A DNA stretch of 54,693 nucleotides from the NCBI GenBank assembly GCA_020722765.1, contig DYKD01000013.1, forward strand, positions 1-54,693, given 5' to 3'. The notes under the pieces are model-generated. The model was not told the origin of the DNA and did not search any database. It saw only the letters and a list, made by a program, of their open reading frames with translations. How positions within the stretch are numbered: the first letter of the stretch is position 1; each line of letters begins with the position of its first letter. This document shows, one piece after another, positions 15,844-25,677 of this stretch. A program made the translations under genes and the position numbers. Source of the stretch: Brevinema andersonii. GTDB lineage: Bacteria; Spirochaetota; DYKD01.

Positions 15844-17502
15844 ATGAACAAAGAGATATCCGCACTCCAAAAAGCAAGGGCAGCCTACAAGCCCAAACTC
15901 CCCCCCGCACTCCAAGCTGGTGCACATACGAAAGTCATTGAAGGTGAAAAAACGACTTCTGTAGCTGACCAGGACAAAATCAAGCAGCTTTTTCCCAATA
16001 CTTTCGGTAGCCCTAAAATCAAGTTTGAAAAAGGGGACGGTTCTAAAATATCGTCACCTGTAAACATTGGTGTCATCCTTTCTGGTGGACAGGCTCCTGG
16101 TGGACACAATGTCATTGCAGGGCTCTTCGATGGAATCAAATCGCTCCATTCTGACAGCAAACTTTACGGTTTCCTTGGTGGTCCGAGCGGATATGTAGAT
16201 AATAAATACGTGGAAATCACTGCCAGCTTCCTGGCAGATTATAGGAATACTGGCGGTTTTGACATCATAGGTTCAGGAAGGACAAAACTGGAAAAAACAG
16301 AACAGTTCGACAAAGGAGCAGAAAACTGCAAGGCTCTCAACATCTCCGCAGTTGTTGTCATAGGTGGTGACGATTCCAACACGAACGCCTGCCTGCTTGC
16401 TGAATACTATGCTTCTAAAAAAGTGCCCATCAAGGTCGTGGGTTGCCCTAAGACGATTGACGGAGACCTGAAGAACGACGAAATCGAGACATCCTTCGGA
16501 TTTGACACTGCCTGCCGTGTCTATAGCGAACTGATCGGCAACATCCAGCGTGATGCGAACTCTGCAAAAAAATATTATCATTTCATCAAACTGATGGGGA
16601 GAAGCGCTTCCCACATAGGTCTTGAATGCGCATTGCAGACACATCCTAACATCACGATCATCTCAGAAGAAGTTGCAGAGAAGAAACAGACATTGAAACA
16701 GGTTGTTGACGGAATCGTTGACGTTGTCATGAAACGCTCTGCGAATGGCGATAACTTTGGTGTAGTGCTCGTCCCTGAAGGACTCATTGAATTCATTCCG
16801 GAATTCAAGACTCTCATTTCTGAACTGAACGAAGTGATGGCAAAAGAAGAGAAAACTCTTGAAAGCCTTCATACAACAGACGAGAAACTTGAATTCATAA
16901 ACCAGCACCTTGGAAAAGATTCCAGTTACGTCTTCAGCTCCCTTCCCCAATCCATCCAGTTGCAGCTCACAATGGACCGTGATCCTCATGGCAATGTGCA
17001 GGTCTCTCTCATTGAAACAGAGAAACTGCTGATTGAAATGGTCGGTCTCAAACTCAAGGAATACAAGGCAGAAGGGACTTACAAGGGTTCCTTCAAAGCG
17101 CTCTCCCACTTTTTCGGTTATGAAGGCCGTTGCGCCGCACCATCAAATTTTGATGCGGATTACTGCTACTCTCTTGGTTTCAACGCCTCTGCCCTTGTTG
17201 CAGCGGGAAAGACAGGCTATATGTCCGCAATACAGAACCTCACAAAACCCGCATCTGAATGGATTGCAGCTGGTGTACCTCTCACCATGATGATGAACGT
17301 GGAAAGAAGACACGGAGCAGACAAGCCAGTCATAAAAAAGGCTCTGGTCAAAATTGATGCTGCGCCTTTCAAGGAATTTGCAAAAAATCGTGATTCCTGG
17401 GCTATCAAGACAGATTATCTTTATCCAGGTCCCATCCAGTATTTCGGACCAACAGAAGTATGCGATCAAGTGACAAAAACGATGGAACTAGAAAAAAAAT
17501 AG
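15844..17502 (+). CDS. pfp: Diphosphate-fructose-6-phosphate 1-phosphotransferase, long type
   Basis: 552 residues, GAGG before the ATG. It makes fructose-1,6-bisphosphate reversibly from fructose-6-phosphate using pyrophosphate. The PPi-binding loop [14 protein letters not shown] (~residues 79-92) and GGDDSNTNA (~174-182) carry the second aspartate that distinguishes PPi from ATP enzymes. The catalytic motif is [11 protein letters not shown] with the PPi-type glycine-aspartate, followed by [11 protein letters not shown]. The ~550-residue size is the long group found in spirochaetes, chlamydiae and plants. With the membrane pyrophosphatase in this window it indicates a pyrophosphate-based energy economy. 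It has its own promoter and terminator. Confidence 0.95.
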   Translation: MNKEISALQKARAAYKPKLPPALQAGAHTKVIEGEKTTSVADQDKIKQLFPNTFGSPKIKFEKGDGSKISSPVNIGVILSGGQAPGGHNVIAGLFDGIKSLHSDSKLYGFLGGPSGYVDNKYVEITASFLADYRNTGGFDIIGSGRTKLEKTEQFDKGAENCKALNISAVVVIGGDDSNTNACLLAEYYASKKVPIKVVGCPKTIDGDLKNDEIETSFGFDTACRVYSELIGNIQRDANSAKKYYHFIKLMGRSASHIGLECALQTHPNITIISEEVAEKKQTLKQVVDGIVDVVMKRSANGDNFGVVLVPEGLIEFIPEFKTLISELNEVMAKEEKTLESLHTTDEKLEFINQHLGKDSSYVFSSLPQSIQLQLTMDRDPHGNVQVSLIETEKLLIEMVGLKLKEYKAEGTYKGSFKALSHFFGYEGRCAAPSNFDADYCYSLGFNASALVAAGKTGYMSAIQNLTKPASEWIAAGVPLTMMMNVERRHGADKPVIKKALVKIDAAPFKEFAKNRDSWAIKTDYLYPGPIQYFGPTEVCDQVTKTMELEKK

Positions 17503-17509
17503 GATTCAC

Positions 17510-17537
17510 AACCCCGGCTGAAAAGCTGGGGTTTTTT
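17510..17537 (+). terminator. Intrinsic terminator after pfp
   Basis: AACCCCGGCT, loop GAAA, AGCTGGGGTT running into TTTTTT, 7 nt past the pfp stop. Confidence 0.9.
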
Positions 17538-17589
17538 GTATATACATAGCCTTGATTCTTTTCCCTACAAACATCTCAAGAGTTCTAAC

Positions 17590-17733
17590 ATGAAAAAAAA
17601 CATTCTCATTCTTCTTGTCTTAGCTTGGTCCTTATGCGCTCAAACACAAAAAATGGACAAGACAAATATAGCGAAGAAAATCAGCAGATTGCTTAAACTG
17701 GAAATGTTCAAGCAAGAAAAAACTTCAGCTTAA
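17590..17733 (+). CDS. Small exported peptide, hypothetical
   Basis: 47 residues from ATG 17590. A clean signal peptide (NILILLVLAWSLCAQT) is followed by about 28 charged residues rich in lysine. There is no strong ribosome site and the gene lies after the pfp terminator, overlapping the end of the opposite gene by 9 nt. The signal peptide is the only support; it may not be expressed. No family recognised. Confidence 0.4.
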   Translation: MKKNILILLVLAWSLCAQTQKMDKTNIAKKISRLLKLEMFKQEKTSA

Positions 17734-18318
17734 AAGCTCTTTTATATAGGAATTATCAACAGTCATAGTCTTGCTCAAGGAACCAAGAAACTCCTTCACG
17801 TCATCAAACAGTTTGACATCCATCTCCAGACTGGAATCACCTGCCACAAGATTCTGTTTCGAAACCATCCTGGCTTTAAGTTCTTGGGCATGAGCGGAAA
17901 TCTCGTCATTCATCGTGTTCTTTTCCACTTCGATACGCGCCTGATAATCATATATGGAAGTGTTCTCATCAATCTTGAAATCAGTAAGAATCTTTTTCCC
18001 GAGGAATTCAGACTCTTCCACAATAGTATTGATACGTGAAGAAATATGGGTGAAATTCTTTTCAGGATAATCAAGAAGCTCGTTTTGAATGTTGACCAAA
18101 CCATCCTGTCGTAGCTGCTTCATGGTCAAAAGATTTTCCACTGAATGGCTTTCCAAATCCAAGTTATGGATTTTTGCACGCATGTCATTCTGTACAGTTG
18201 AAATCGTGTCAGTCTCGATAACCCTTGCCAAGGGCATGTCATTTTTGACAGTTTCAGGCTGAATAAGAGCAGAAGTGTCCTGTTTTACAGGTCTGTTGAC
18301 AATACTGGTTATATCCAT
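17725..18318 (-). CDS. Hypothetical helical protein, weakly flagellin-like
   Basis: 197 residues from ATG 18318, with GGGAGGGG 9-16 nt upstream. No signal peptide or membrane segment. The protein is mostly helical. The stretch LVNIQNELLDYP...INTIVEESEFLGKKILTD (about residues 75-110) resembles the flagellin D1 pattern in which helices precede an F-x-GKK-L-L turn. Similarity is too weak to name it. It stands alone downstream of the GT2 gene in the same direction, 114 nt away. It might be a flagellar or filament-associated protein. Confidence 0.55.
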   Translation of the reverse strand: MDITSIVNRPVKQDTSALIQPETVKNDMPLARVIETDTISTVQNDMRAKIHNLDLESHSVENLLTMKQLRQDGLVNIQNELLDYPEKNFTHISSRINTIVEESEFLGKKILTDFKIDENTSIYDYQARIEVEKNTMNDEISAHAQELKARMVSKQNLVAGDSSLEMDVKLFDDVKEFLGSLSKTMTVDNSYIKELLS

Positions 18319-18450
18319 AATTAAAGCCCCTCCCACAGAGCAAAAACCATCTTATGTTAACCAACATATTAATATAAAAAGAACCCAACTTCAAGTATAT
18401 TAAAAAATATTTTTTTTATTTTTTTCAGAATTTAAAACAGGAATGTCCCT

Positions 18451-19959
18451 TTAGACCACTTCAGGACTTTTAGCAGCAGGAAGCAACACAACCTTGCGTG
18501 AATCAAGCTCCTCTGAAAGATCAAGGAAAAACACATAAGCAAAAGAGACAAAATAGATCAAAAGATAAGGTATTGTGAAAAACTTGTCATATTTGATGGA
18601 AAGCATGATGCCAAAAAGGGCATAAAGCATGAAGAACATCTCAAAAAACATGGTTATCCAATTTGTAAAAGCAAGTTTGTATGACTTTTTTTTAGGAGGG
18701 GCTTTTTTATCTTTTCCAATTCCCAGTTTAGGTGTACGTATGAATTCACTCTGTTTGCCAAAAACAGCCTCTAAAAAGGCTCTTGTGTTGTTGACCGCAA
18801 TTCCTGTTCCAAGTATAGCCATGAAAGGAACCCACTTGATGCGCTGTTTCCAGTCCGGATAAAGGACATACTGGGAATAAGAATAGAATGCCACAGGACC
18901 AACAGATGAAATTGTCAGTACGGCACATAGCATAAAAAACAGAGTGGACGTCACAGGAACAAGATCAAGCACGAGCAAGGGAACAATCAAGAGAAGGCTG
19001 AGGAGCATGAAGGGATGCACAGAATAATACATCATATGGAGCATGGCTTCAAACTTGACAAACAAGGATTGTTTTGATGCAAGGACGCGGCTTGTCAGCT
19101 TGCAGGCAGTCTGTATTGACCCCTTGCACCAGCGGAATTGCTGTGATTTGTAGGCAGATATTTGGACTGGCAACTCTGCAGGATTTACTACATCCTTGAT
19201 ATAATGAAACTTCCAGCCTTTCAATTCAGCCCTATAACTCAGGTCAAAATCCTCAGTCAAAGTATCATCCTGCCAGTTTCCAGCATCAATAATGCATTCC
19301 TTCCGCCAGACACCTGCAGTCCCATTGAAATTCATGAACAGATTATTTCCAGAACGTGCAACCTGATCAATGATAAAATGACCGTCAATACCCAAAGCTT
19401 GTGCCCGTGTGAGTGTTGAGTAATCAGAATTAAGATGACCCCAACGTGTTTGGACCATACCAAGTTTCTTGTCTTTTTGAAGATAAGGAATTGTAGCTTT
19501 CAGAAAATTGACTGCAGGAACAAAATCAGCATCAAATATGGCTATGAATTTCCCTTTAGTCTTGTTCAAGGCTTCACGAAGAGCACCACCCTTGTGTCCT
19601 GTCCTTTTTGTCCTATGGATCAGACGGATATTGTATCCAAGAGCCGCATATTTTGTGACTGCATTCCTTGAAATTTCAAGAGTTTCATCAGTAGAATCAT
19701 CGAGCACTTGTATTTCCAGTTTTTCTTTTGGATAATCGATTTTTAGCGTGTTTTTTATCAATCTTTCAACAACAAATTTCTCATTAAACACAGGAAGCTG
19801 GATTGTAACAACTGGGTATGTAATCATCTTTTGAGGGATCAACTCACAAATTTTGTTATTCCGCTTATACAACCAAATCATAAAATAAGTATGAATTCCA
19901 AAAACAAAAAGCACGACCATGACAAGGACATAAAGAACAAGAAAAACAGTGGTCAACAT
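18451..19959 (-). CDS. Processive GT2 glycosyltransferase (cellulose/mannan-synthase-like)
   Basis: 502 residues, AGAGAGG upstream of the ATG. One N-terminal membrane helix (residues ~3-28) and three to four more after residue ~310 flank a cytoplasmic GT2 domain. The processive signature is complete: D of VLDDSTDET, DxD in FDADFVP, the TED motif in LTEDFDLSYRAE and QQFRWCKG (Q-x-x-RW). Such enzymes polymerise beta-linked sugars from nucleotide sugars and pass the chain through the membrane; the closest type is beta-mannan/glucomannan synthase. No cellulose-synthase PilZ domain is seen. A surface polysaccharide or glycolipid role is likely. Confidence 0.88.
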   Translation of the reverse strand: MLTTVFLVLYVLVMVVLFVFGIHTYFMIWLYKRNNKICELIPQKMITYPVVTIQLPVFNEKFVVERLIKNTLKIDYPKEKLEIQVLDDSTDETLEISRNAVTKYAALGYNIRLIHRTKRTGHKGGALREALNKTKGKFIAIFDADFVPAVNFLKATIPYLQKDKKLGMVQTRWGHLNSDYSTLTRAQALGIDGHFIIDQVARSGNNLFMNFNGTAGVWRKECIIDAGNWQDDTLTEDFDLSYRAELKGWKFHYIKDVVNPAELPVQISAYKSQQFRWCKGSIQTACKLTSRVLASKQSLFVKFEAMLHMMYYSVHPFMLLSLLLIVPLLVLDLVPVTSTLFFMLCAVLTISSVGPVAFYSYSQYVLYPDWKQRIKWVPFMAILGTGIAVNNTRAFLEAVFGKQSEFIRTPKLGIGKDKKAPPKKKSYKLAFTNWITMFFEMFFMLYALFGIMLSIKYDKFFTIPYLLIYFVSFAYVFFLDLSEELDSRKVVLLPAAKSPEVV

Positions 19960-20187
19960 TAGAAACTACCTCTCTGAAACGGAGTTTTCTTCTATTAATA
20001 CAGAAGTAAGATTCTTATAAATTCTTCACAAATTTAACAAAACATTAACAATCATTAAAAACTCTATAAAATAACCAATAATCATACTATACAATCAAAG
20101 CAGGAAATTAGTCAAATTTATAAGAAAAGTCAAACCAATCCAGAATCCAAATATAAGAAGAAAAACGTAAAAAAACCGGTTTTCCCC

Positions 20188-21894
20188 TTATTGTGCTGAC
20201 CAACAAGCTGGAATTGGCCTGGTTTGCCATATTTTATAAAGGTTAGACCGTGTCCAAGAAAGGTTGTCTTGAGTGAGAGAATCCGTGCCGAAAACCTTTT
20301 TCCGAAGGTCTTTTCCATCAGAACGGATACTGTATGGAATTCCAGCAGATTCAAGAATAGTCACTGCCAAATCCATAAAAGAACCCGCTACAGACCGTTC
20401 CTCTTGAATGGGATGATCCAAAGAAACGTAGAAAAACGGGACAAAATCAAGCAATATTGAATCATTCTTAATCCGAGACGGAGAAAAACAATCCATTTCT
20501 ATGGAAGCATGGTCACCAATGATAAAAATATCAGTATCAGGAAAATCAAGAAACTGAGGAATAATCCTTTCCAGGCAAGTATCGAGATAGTTCATAGCTG
20601 TAAAAAACCTTGCTGTCAGGACATCCGGCACAGTATCATAATCTTTGTTTGTATGATATTTTGACGTAATGTTATAAGGTTCATGCGTGCTCATTGTGAT
20701 AATATGGCAAAAGAAAGGATTCTTTTCTTGCTGAACCTTCTTCAGCTTTCCGAGGACATAATCAAACATTTTATGATCCGGAATGCCCCATCCTGATTGT
20801 GGCAATGCCATAGCAGATGTGTCATAAAAATTGGAATAGCCCATGGCAGGGAAAGCCAAAGAGCGGTTCCAGAACTTACCTGTATTTCCATGGAAAGCCA
20901 AAGTCTGATAACCTGCTTTTCTTAGACGCCAGACGAATGAATTGCTATAAATGATGGAATTGTCCATTATGGTGGGTCTGTCACTGAACGGATCAACACT
21001 GTTGATCAATGACAATTCAGCATCAGAGGTCCCTCCGCCTTTATGAAAACTCATGACTGCAGGATAATAAAGTGAGGTTTGTGACAGCTTTTCAAGATAT
21101 GGCATTATTGGTTTTCCATTCCAATGCATGCGGACAGCACCAGCATCAAGAGATTCCACTTGGATGAGAATGACGTTTCTATGCTTTTGTTTTCCTGTAG
21201 AGCTGACAATGTTTTTCGAATAATGCAAAACGGGTTTCTTCTTAAATACCTGGTTAATCTGCCATGTCAACAGACCGTACCGCTTGACATAAGCGGAATC
21301 GCCGAAATACTTCAAGTCTTCCTTGAATGTATTGGGATTAAAACCATTGAAATACCAGAATGTTCCCAAGGCTGTAAACACGAAAATGATGCCAATCACA
21401 GAGGTTATAAAAAGTTTCCTTGATTGTTGCAGCCTGTTTTTATCCATCAAGAAAAAACAAGCCAGAAAAAAAGGAATGTCTATTGCTGTAATCCATAAAG
21501 CCGGATAATAGGGCAAAGATTTTGTTGTCACAAGATCAGATATCTGACCAAGAAGCTGTACTGCCATACTGAAAGCTGGATAGCGATGAAAATACAGGAA
21601 AAACCAAAGACCAACAAGATACCAGATGAATTGAGCCGCTCCAATGAAAATAAAAAGGGATTTTTTCCTGAACAGCACAGGTAAGAACCAAAGAAACAGG
21701 GATGATGCCAGAGAAAAAAAGACTATGGCATTTTTCTCTGAATGGCTGACACCCCAAGTAATCTGATCTATGAACAGACCATTTTTTTTAGCTGTTATAA
21801 AAACAAGAAAAACCCAAAAAAACAAAAAACTTGGGTTGGGAAAAATTTTCTTGATTCCATCTATAATAGACGGAACATTTTTTGAATTCGTCAC
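20188..21894 (-). CDS. LTA-synthase-like membrane sulfatase-fold phosphoglycerol transferase
   Basis: 568 residues; the start is GTG with GGAG 9 nt upstream. Five N-terminal membrane helices (about residues 15-185) precede an extracytoplasmic alkaline-phosphatase/sulfatase domain (~230-520). Metal and nucleophile motifs are ILIQVESLDAG, FHKGGGTSDAELSLINS with the threonine nucleophile, the HGNTGKFWNR motif, MSTHEPY and FIIGDHAS. The family transfers phosphoglycerol or phosphoethanolamine-type groups to glycolipids, glucans or teichoic acid. In a double-membrane organism modification of a glycolipid or periplasmic glucan is more likely than lipoteichoic acid. The next downstream gene, 228 bp on, is the GT2 polymerase. 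The 20.0-20.19 and 21.9-22.1 kb gaps show no gene. Confidence 0.85.
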   Translation of the reverse strand: MTNSKNVPSIIDGIKKIFPNPSFLFFWVFLVFITAKKNGLFIDQITWGVSHSEKNAIVFFSLASSLFLWFLPVLFRKKSLFIFIGAAQFIWYLVGLWFFLYFHRYPAFSMAVQLLGQISDLVTTKSLPYYPALWITAIDIPFFLACFFLMDKNRLQQSRKLFITSVIGIIFVFTALGTFWYFNGFNPNTFKEDLKYFGDSAYVKRYGLLTWQINQVFKKKPVLHYSKNIVSSTGKQKHRNVILIQVESLDAGAVRMHWNGKPIMPYLEKLSQTSLYYPAVMSFHKGGGTSDAELSLINSVDPFSDRPTIMDNSIIYSNSFVWRLRKAGYQTLAFHGNTGKFWNRSLAFPAMGYSNFYDTSAMALPQSGWGIPDHKMFDYVLGKLKKVQQEKNPFFCHIITMSTHEPYNITSKYHTNKDYDTVPDVLTARFFTAMNYLDTCLERIIPQFLDFPDTDIFIIGDHASIEMDCFSPSRIKNDSILLDFVPFFYVSLDHPIQEERSVAGSFMDLAVTILESAGIPYSIRSDGKDLRKKVFGTDSLTQDNLSWTRSNLYKIWQTRPIPACWSAQ

Positions 21895-22118
21895 TTATAC
21901 ACTCCGCAAACTCTTGTATTTTATGGCTTAACCTCTACTCAACAAGATAAGACATACAAGCAATATATTCCAATATTCATGTTTTATCAATAAATATTTT
22001 CTTATTGTTTGGGATCGCCATTCCATGTGAACGAAGAACACTAACCCCGTAATATATAAGGCACGATTTTCACTATATCCAATCTGGCGATTCTTCGGAC
22101 AACAAAATCAAGATGTCC

Positions 22119-22895
22119 TCAGAAACTGATTTTCCCAGCTTCGAATACAGGACCTGTCTTGCAGGAACACTTCAACCCCTCATCTGTCTTGACTACACAA
22201 CCCATGCACACACCAACACCACATGCCATCCTTTCTTCCAAAGAAAAATAGGTCTTGACATCTTCACTTACTGAGTCAATGCGGTTTTTCAGGTCCTTCA
22301 ACATTCCCTGGGGCCCGCATGCCATTATGACAATCTTTTGTCCACCATGCTCTTTTATATCTTTTTCCAGCTCTTTTTCTACAGCAAGGTTGATGGAGCC
22401 TTTCAAACCCAAAGTGCCATCGTCAGTTCCAATGAACCAATCTATTTTCTTCGTTTTCTTGAAAGAATAGACCTCCCCTTTCGTCTTTGCTCCATAGAAA
22501 AACTTGCTCTTTCTGGTCTTGACATCAAGCAAAGAAAATACAGAGGCCAAGCCAATGCCACCACTCACAATATACAACACTTTTTCTGTCAAATCGATGG
22601 AAGGATACCCATTTCCAAGTGGCAACAGGATTGAAAGCTCTGCCCCCTTTTTCTGTCTCGACAGGAACCTTGTTCCTTCTCCTGTCAGCTTGTACAGGAC
22701 AGAAATCCTGTCTGGTTTCGGCTGTTTGAATATGCCAAAAGGTCTCCGCAGGATGCGTGAAGTATCACCGACTGAAAGCATGCAAAACTGTCCTGGCTTC
22801 ACGTGACGTACAGGACTTTTCAGCTTCAGCTCAAGCTCAAAAAAATCCGAACCTACTTTCCTATTTTGAAGGATTGTGCCAATATTCTCTTTCAC
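22119..22895 (-). CDS. pyrK: Dihydroorotate dehydrogenase electron-transfer subunit PyrK
   Basis: 258 residues, overlapping the end of pyrC by 4 nt (ATGA). It has the ferredoxin-reductase fold: FAD motif RRPFGIF (~residues 49-55), an NAD-binding glycine-rich stretch VSGGIGLASVF (~109-119) and a C-terminal [2Fe-2S] site with cysteines in MACGVGVCMGCVVKT and CSCKTG. PyrK passes electrons from dihydroorotate dehydrogenase (PyrD type 1B) to NAD. The partner pyrD is not in the window, so it must be elsewhere, or PyrK serves another flavoprotein. Last gene of the pyr operon. Confidence 0.93.
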   Translation of the reverse strand: MKENIGTILQNRKVGSDFFELELKLKSPVRHVKPGQFCMLSVGDTSRILRRPFGIFKQPKPDRISVLYKLTGEGTRFLSRQKKGAELSILLPLGNGYPSIDLTEKVLYIVSGGIGLASVFSLLDVKTRKSKFFYGAKTKGEVYSFKKTKKIDWFIGTDDGTLGLKGSINLAVEKELEKDIKEHGGQKIVIMACGPQGMLKDLKNRIDSVSEDVKTYFSLEERMACGVGVCMGCVVKTDEGLKCSCKTGPVFEAGKISF

Positions 22896-24184
22896 AGAAG
22901 GACCTTCCTATCCTTCATGACAACCTTTCCTGCCACAACAGTCAATACAGCAGCACCTTTAAACTTCGTCCCGATGAAAGGAGTATTGCAGCTCTTGGAA
23001 ACAATCTCCTCTTTCTTCAAAATGAATTCAAGGTTCGGATCCACGACAGTTATATCCGCAACAGCACCCTCTTTCAATCCATCGTTTTTTATGTTCAAAA
23101 TGAAATAGGGATTCTTCGTGAACTTTTCCACTGCCTGATACGGAGTGATTTTTCCCTTGTTCACAAGTTGTGTGAAAGTGAGAGGCACAAGAGTCTCAAA
23201 ACCTATGATTCCGAACGGAGCATAATCGAATTCCTGTTCTTTCTCAAAAATCGTATGTGGCGCATGGTCAGATGCGATGGCATCTATGGTTCCATCAGCC
23301 AGCCCTGCAATAAGAGCTTCTACATCCTCTGCAGTCCTAAGTGGTGGGTTTATCTTGTAGTTAGAATCAAAAGTCTTAAGCTTCTCTTCAGTCAAAGTGA
23401 AATGATGGCCAGTACAGTCACAAGTGACATTGACACCGTCTTTTTTCCCTTGCCGTATAAGTTCAACAGAACCTTTCGTACTGATATGCGTAAGATGCAA
23501 TCTTGCTTTCGTATACTTCGCAATAAGGATATCACGCGCAATGATGATCTCTTCAGCAATGGATGGAATCCCTTTCAGACCTGTGAGAGTCGAAACATAT
23601 CCTTCATTGATCGTCCCTCCCTCACTCAAATTCTTATCCTCAGGATGCTGGATGATCGGGATGTTGAACATCTTGCAATATTCCAAAGCGTTTCTCATCA
23701 GTTCTGCATTCATTACGCTGACACCGTCATCAGAAACAGCGACAACTCCCTCTTCCACAAGGTCACCGATTTCAGTCAGTTCTTCCCCTGCCTGTTTCTT
23801 TGTTATGGCCGCTATGGGATAAACATTGACAACTCCTTCCTTTTCTGCAAGCATCTGAATGAAACGGACTCCCAGAACAGTATCAATGACCGGATTCGTG
23901 TTGGGCATGCATGCGACTGAAGTGAAGCCTCCTACAGCGGCAGAGCGCGTTCCTGTCGATATCTTTTCCTTGCCTTCAGATCCTGGTTCTCGCAGATGGC
24001 AGTGCATGTCCAGAAAACCTGGGCATACATACTTTCCCGCAGCGTCGTATATCTCTGCACCCTCTGCTTTCAGATTTTCACCCACTTTCGTGATAACATT
24101 TCCTTCTACAAGCAGGTCCGCTTTTTTCCCATCAACCTTGTTCAAAGGATCAATGATGATTCCGTTCTTTATCAATAAAGCCAT
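22892..24184 (-). CDS. pyrC: Dihydroorotase PyrC (class I)
   Basis: 430 residues, GAGG before the ATG. It cyclises carbamoyl-aspartate to dihydroorotate. The metal-binding HxH is in GFLDMHCHLREPG (~residues 57-69), a second histidine in HLTHISTKGS, and the catalytic aspartate in ASDHAPHT (~residue 304). PNTNPV substrate-binding motif is present. Length fits the class I group. It follows pyrB after 7 nt and overlaps pyrK. Confidence 0.96.
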   Translation of the reverse strand: MALLIKNGIIIDPLNKVDGKKADLLVEGNVITKVGENLKAEGAEIYDAAGKYVCPGFLDMHCHLREPGSEGKEKISTGTRSAAVGGFTSVACMPNTNPVIDTVLGVRFIQMLAEKEGVVNVYPIAAITKKQAGEELTEIGDLVEEGVVAVSDDGVSVMNAELMRNALEYCKMFNIPIIQHPEDKNLSEGGTINEGYVSTLTGLKGIPSIAEEIIIARDILIAKYTKARLHLTHISTKGSVELIRQGKKDGVNVTCDCTGHHFTLTEEKLKTFDSNYKINPPLRTAEDVEALIAGLADGTIDAIASDHAPHTIFEKEQEFDYAPFGIIGFETLVPLTFTQLVNKGKITPYQAVEKFTKNPYFILNIKNDGLKEGAVADITVVDPNLEFILKKEEIVSKSCNTPFIGTKFKGAAVLTVVAGKVVMKDRKVLL

Positions 24185-24191
24185 GTTCGCC

Positions 24192-25112
24192 TCACAAATT
24201 ATTGGCCAGAAGGAAAAGCACTGCCATACGAGCAGCGATTCCGTTCGTGACCTGTTCTGTAATGACCGAATTCTTACCGTCTGCTATGGAATCCGATATC
24301 TCCACACCTCTGTTCATGGGACCAGGATGCATCACAAGAATATCTGGATTGATGTCCGCCAACCGTTTTTTATCCACACCAAAAAGATGGTTATATTCCC
24401 TTATGGAAGGGAAGAGTCCTCTCCTCTGGCGTTCAAACTGGATACGAAGAATGTTGACAACATCAGCTTCTTTCAAAGCCTCATCCAAATCATGGAAAAT
24501 CCTGCATCCCATTTCCTTGAAATGGTCTGAAAGAAGTGTTGTTGGTCCCACAATCCGGACCTCTGCACCAAGCTTTGTAAGGCCCTGTATGTTGGAACGT
24601 GCTACACGGCTGTTGAGGATATCACCTACCAAGACGACCTTCAATCCTTCGATACGACCTTTTTTTTCTTTGATTGTGAACAGGTCAAGAAGGCCTTGTG
24701 TGGGATGCGCATGCCTGCCATCTCCAGCATTGATTATGGAAGCGTTGATCCGTTGTGAAAGAAAAAGCGGCACGCCTGCGCAGGAATGACGTATGACAAT
24801 GATGTCTGCTTTCATGGCCTGCATGGTTTTCACTGTATCAATAAGGCTCTCACCCTTGACAACACTGCTTGTCTGCGTGGCAATAGAAATGACATCTGCA
24901 GAAAGCCGCTTTTCAGCAAGTTCAAACGAGACGCGCGTGCGAGTAGAGGGTTCATAAAACAAGTTCACAACAGTCTTTCCATTCAACGTTGGTACTTTTT
25001 TTATGGATCGTGTGAACATATCCTTGAACGGGATAGCTGTCTCAAGTATCAGCTCTATCTCTTCCTTGCTCAATGATTCAAGGTCTATAAGATGCTTATG
25101 CTTGAATTTCAT
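24192..25112 (-). CDS. pyrB: Aspartate carbamoyltransferase catalytic chain PyrB
   Basis: 306 residues, AAAGGAG upstream. It joins carbamoyl phosphate and aspartate, the committed pyrimidine step. Carbamoyl-phosphate motif FYEPSTRTRVSFE (~residues 53-65), HAHPTQGLLDLFTI (~134-147) and VLVGDILNSRVARSN (~157-171) are complete. No pyrI regulatory chain is next to it, so control is probably by PyrR rather than allosteric. 16 nt after pyrR. Confidence 0.97.
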   Translation of the reverse strand: MKFKHKHLIDLESLSKEEIELILETAIPFKDMFTRSIKKVPTLNGKTVVNLFYEPSTRTRVSFELAEKRLSADVISIATQTSSVVKGESLIDTVKTMQAMKADIIVIRHSCAGVPLFLSQRINASIINAGDGRHAHPTQGLLDLFTIKEKKGRIEGLKVVLVGDILNSRVARSNIQGLTKLGAEVRIVGPTTLLSDHFKEMGCRIFHDLDEALKEADVVNILRIQFERQRRGLFPSIREYNHLFGVDKKRLADINPDILVMHPGPMNRGVEISDSIADGKNSVITEQVTNGIAARMAVLFLLANNL

Positions 25113-25128
25113 GTATTAAACCGCTCCT

Positions 25129-25665
25129 TTACACCTTTGACTTCAATTCAATCCTGTCTTCCTTATCCTGTTCTTCCAGGCGCACTTCCACCTTGTCTTC
25201 ATATTCAGTTGTGATCTTCTTTGCCACAAAATCAGCACGGATGGGAAGTTCCCTGTTGCCCCTGTCAACCAACACGCAGAGCTGTATCTTCTTAGGTCTT
25301 CCGAAATCGATGATCGCATCAAGCGCTGCCCTCACTGTGCGGCCTGTGTAGAGCACATCATCAACCAGAATGATGATCTTGTTGAAAATGTTAAAAGGGA
25401 TTTCCGTCTTTTTCAGGACAGGCATCTTTTCAGCCAGGCCTATATCATCCCTGTATAAGGTAATATCCAATGCTCCCATCTCGATTTTCGCATTTTCCAG
25501 TTTCTCTATCACCTTCGCCAGCCTTTCAGCCACATAGACCCCGCGCGTCCTGATTCCTATGATGACCAGATCCTTGGTTCCCTTGTTCCTGTCTATGATT
25601 TCAGCAGCAAGCCTGTTGATGGCCCTGTTGATGTCGTCTTTTTCCATGATCATTGTTGTTTTCAT
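25129..25665 (-). CDS. pyrR: Bifunctional pyr operon regulator/uracil phosphoribosyltransferase PyrR
   Basis: 178 residues, AAGGAA upstream. The PRPP-binding motif is IILVDDVLYTGRTVRAALDA (~residues 95-114), and early segments IGIRTRGV and the basic surface typical of PyrR are present. In Gram-positives and several other phyla PyrR binds pyr mRNA to cause attenuation in the presence of UMP. Here no obvious attenuator lies in the 12-nt gap before it, so a binding site would have to be in the leader upstream of rrf2 or within the operon. Confidence 0.95.
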   Translation of the reverse strand: MKTTMIMEKDDINRAINRLAAEIIDRNKGTKDLVIIGIRTRGVYVAERLAKVIEKLENAKIEMGALDITLYRDDIGLAEKMPVLKKTEIPFNIFNKIIILVDDVLYTGRTVRAALDAIIDFGRPKKIQLCVLVDRGNRELPIRADFVAKKITTEYEDKVEVRLEEQDKEDRIELKSKV

Positions 25666-25677
25666 GATGATTCCTTT

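Noticed and set aside
20171-20182. AAAACCGGTTTT palindrome as terminator of the sulfatase gene
   Set aside because: The palindrome has no loop, so it cannot form a normal intrinsic terminator hairpin.
22757-23920. 387-codon open frame on the plus strand over pyrC
   Set aside because: pyrC is certain from its metal-binding motifs; the antisense frame is a shadow despite its length.
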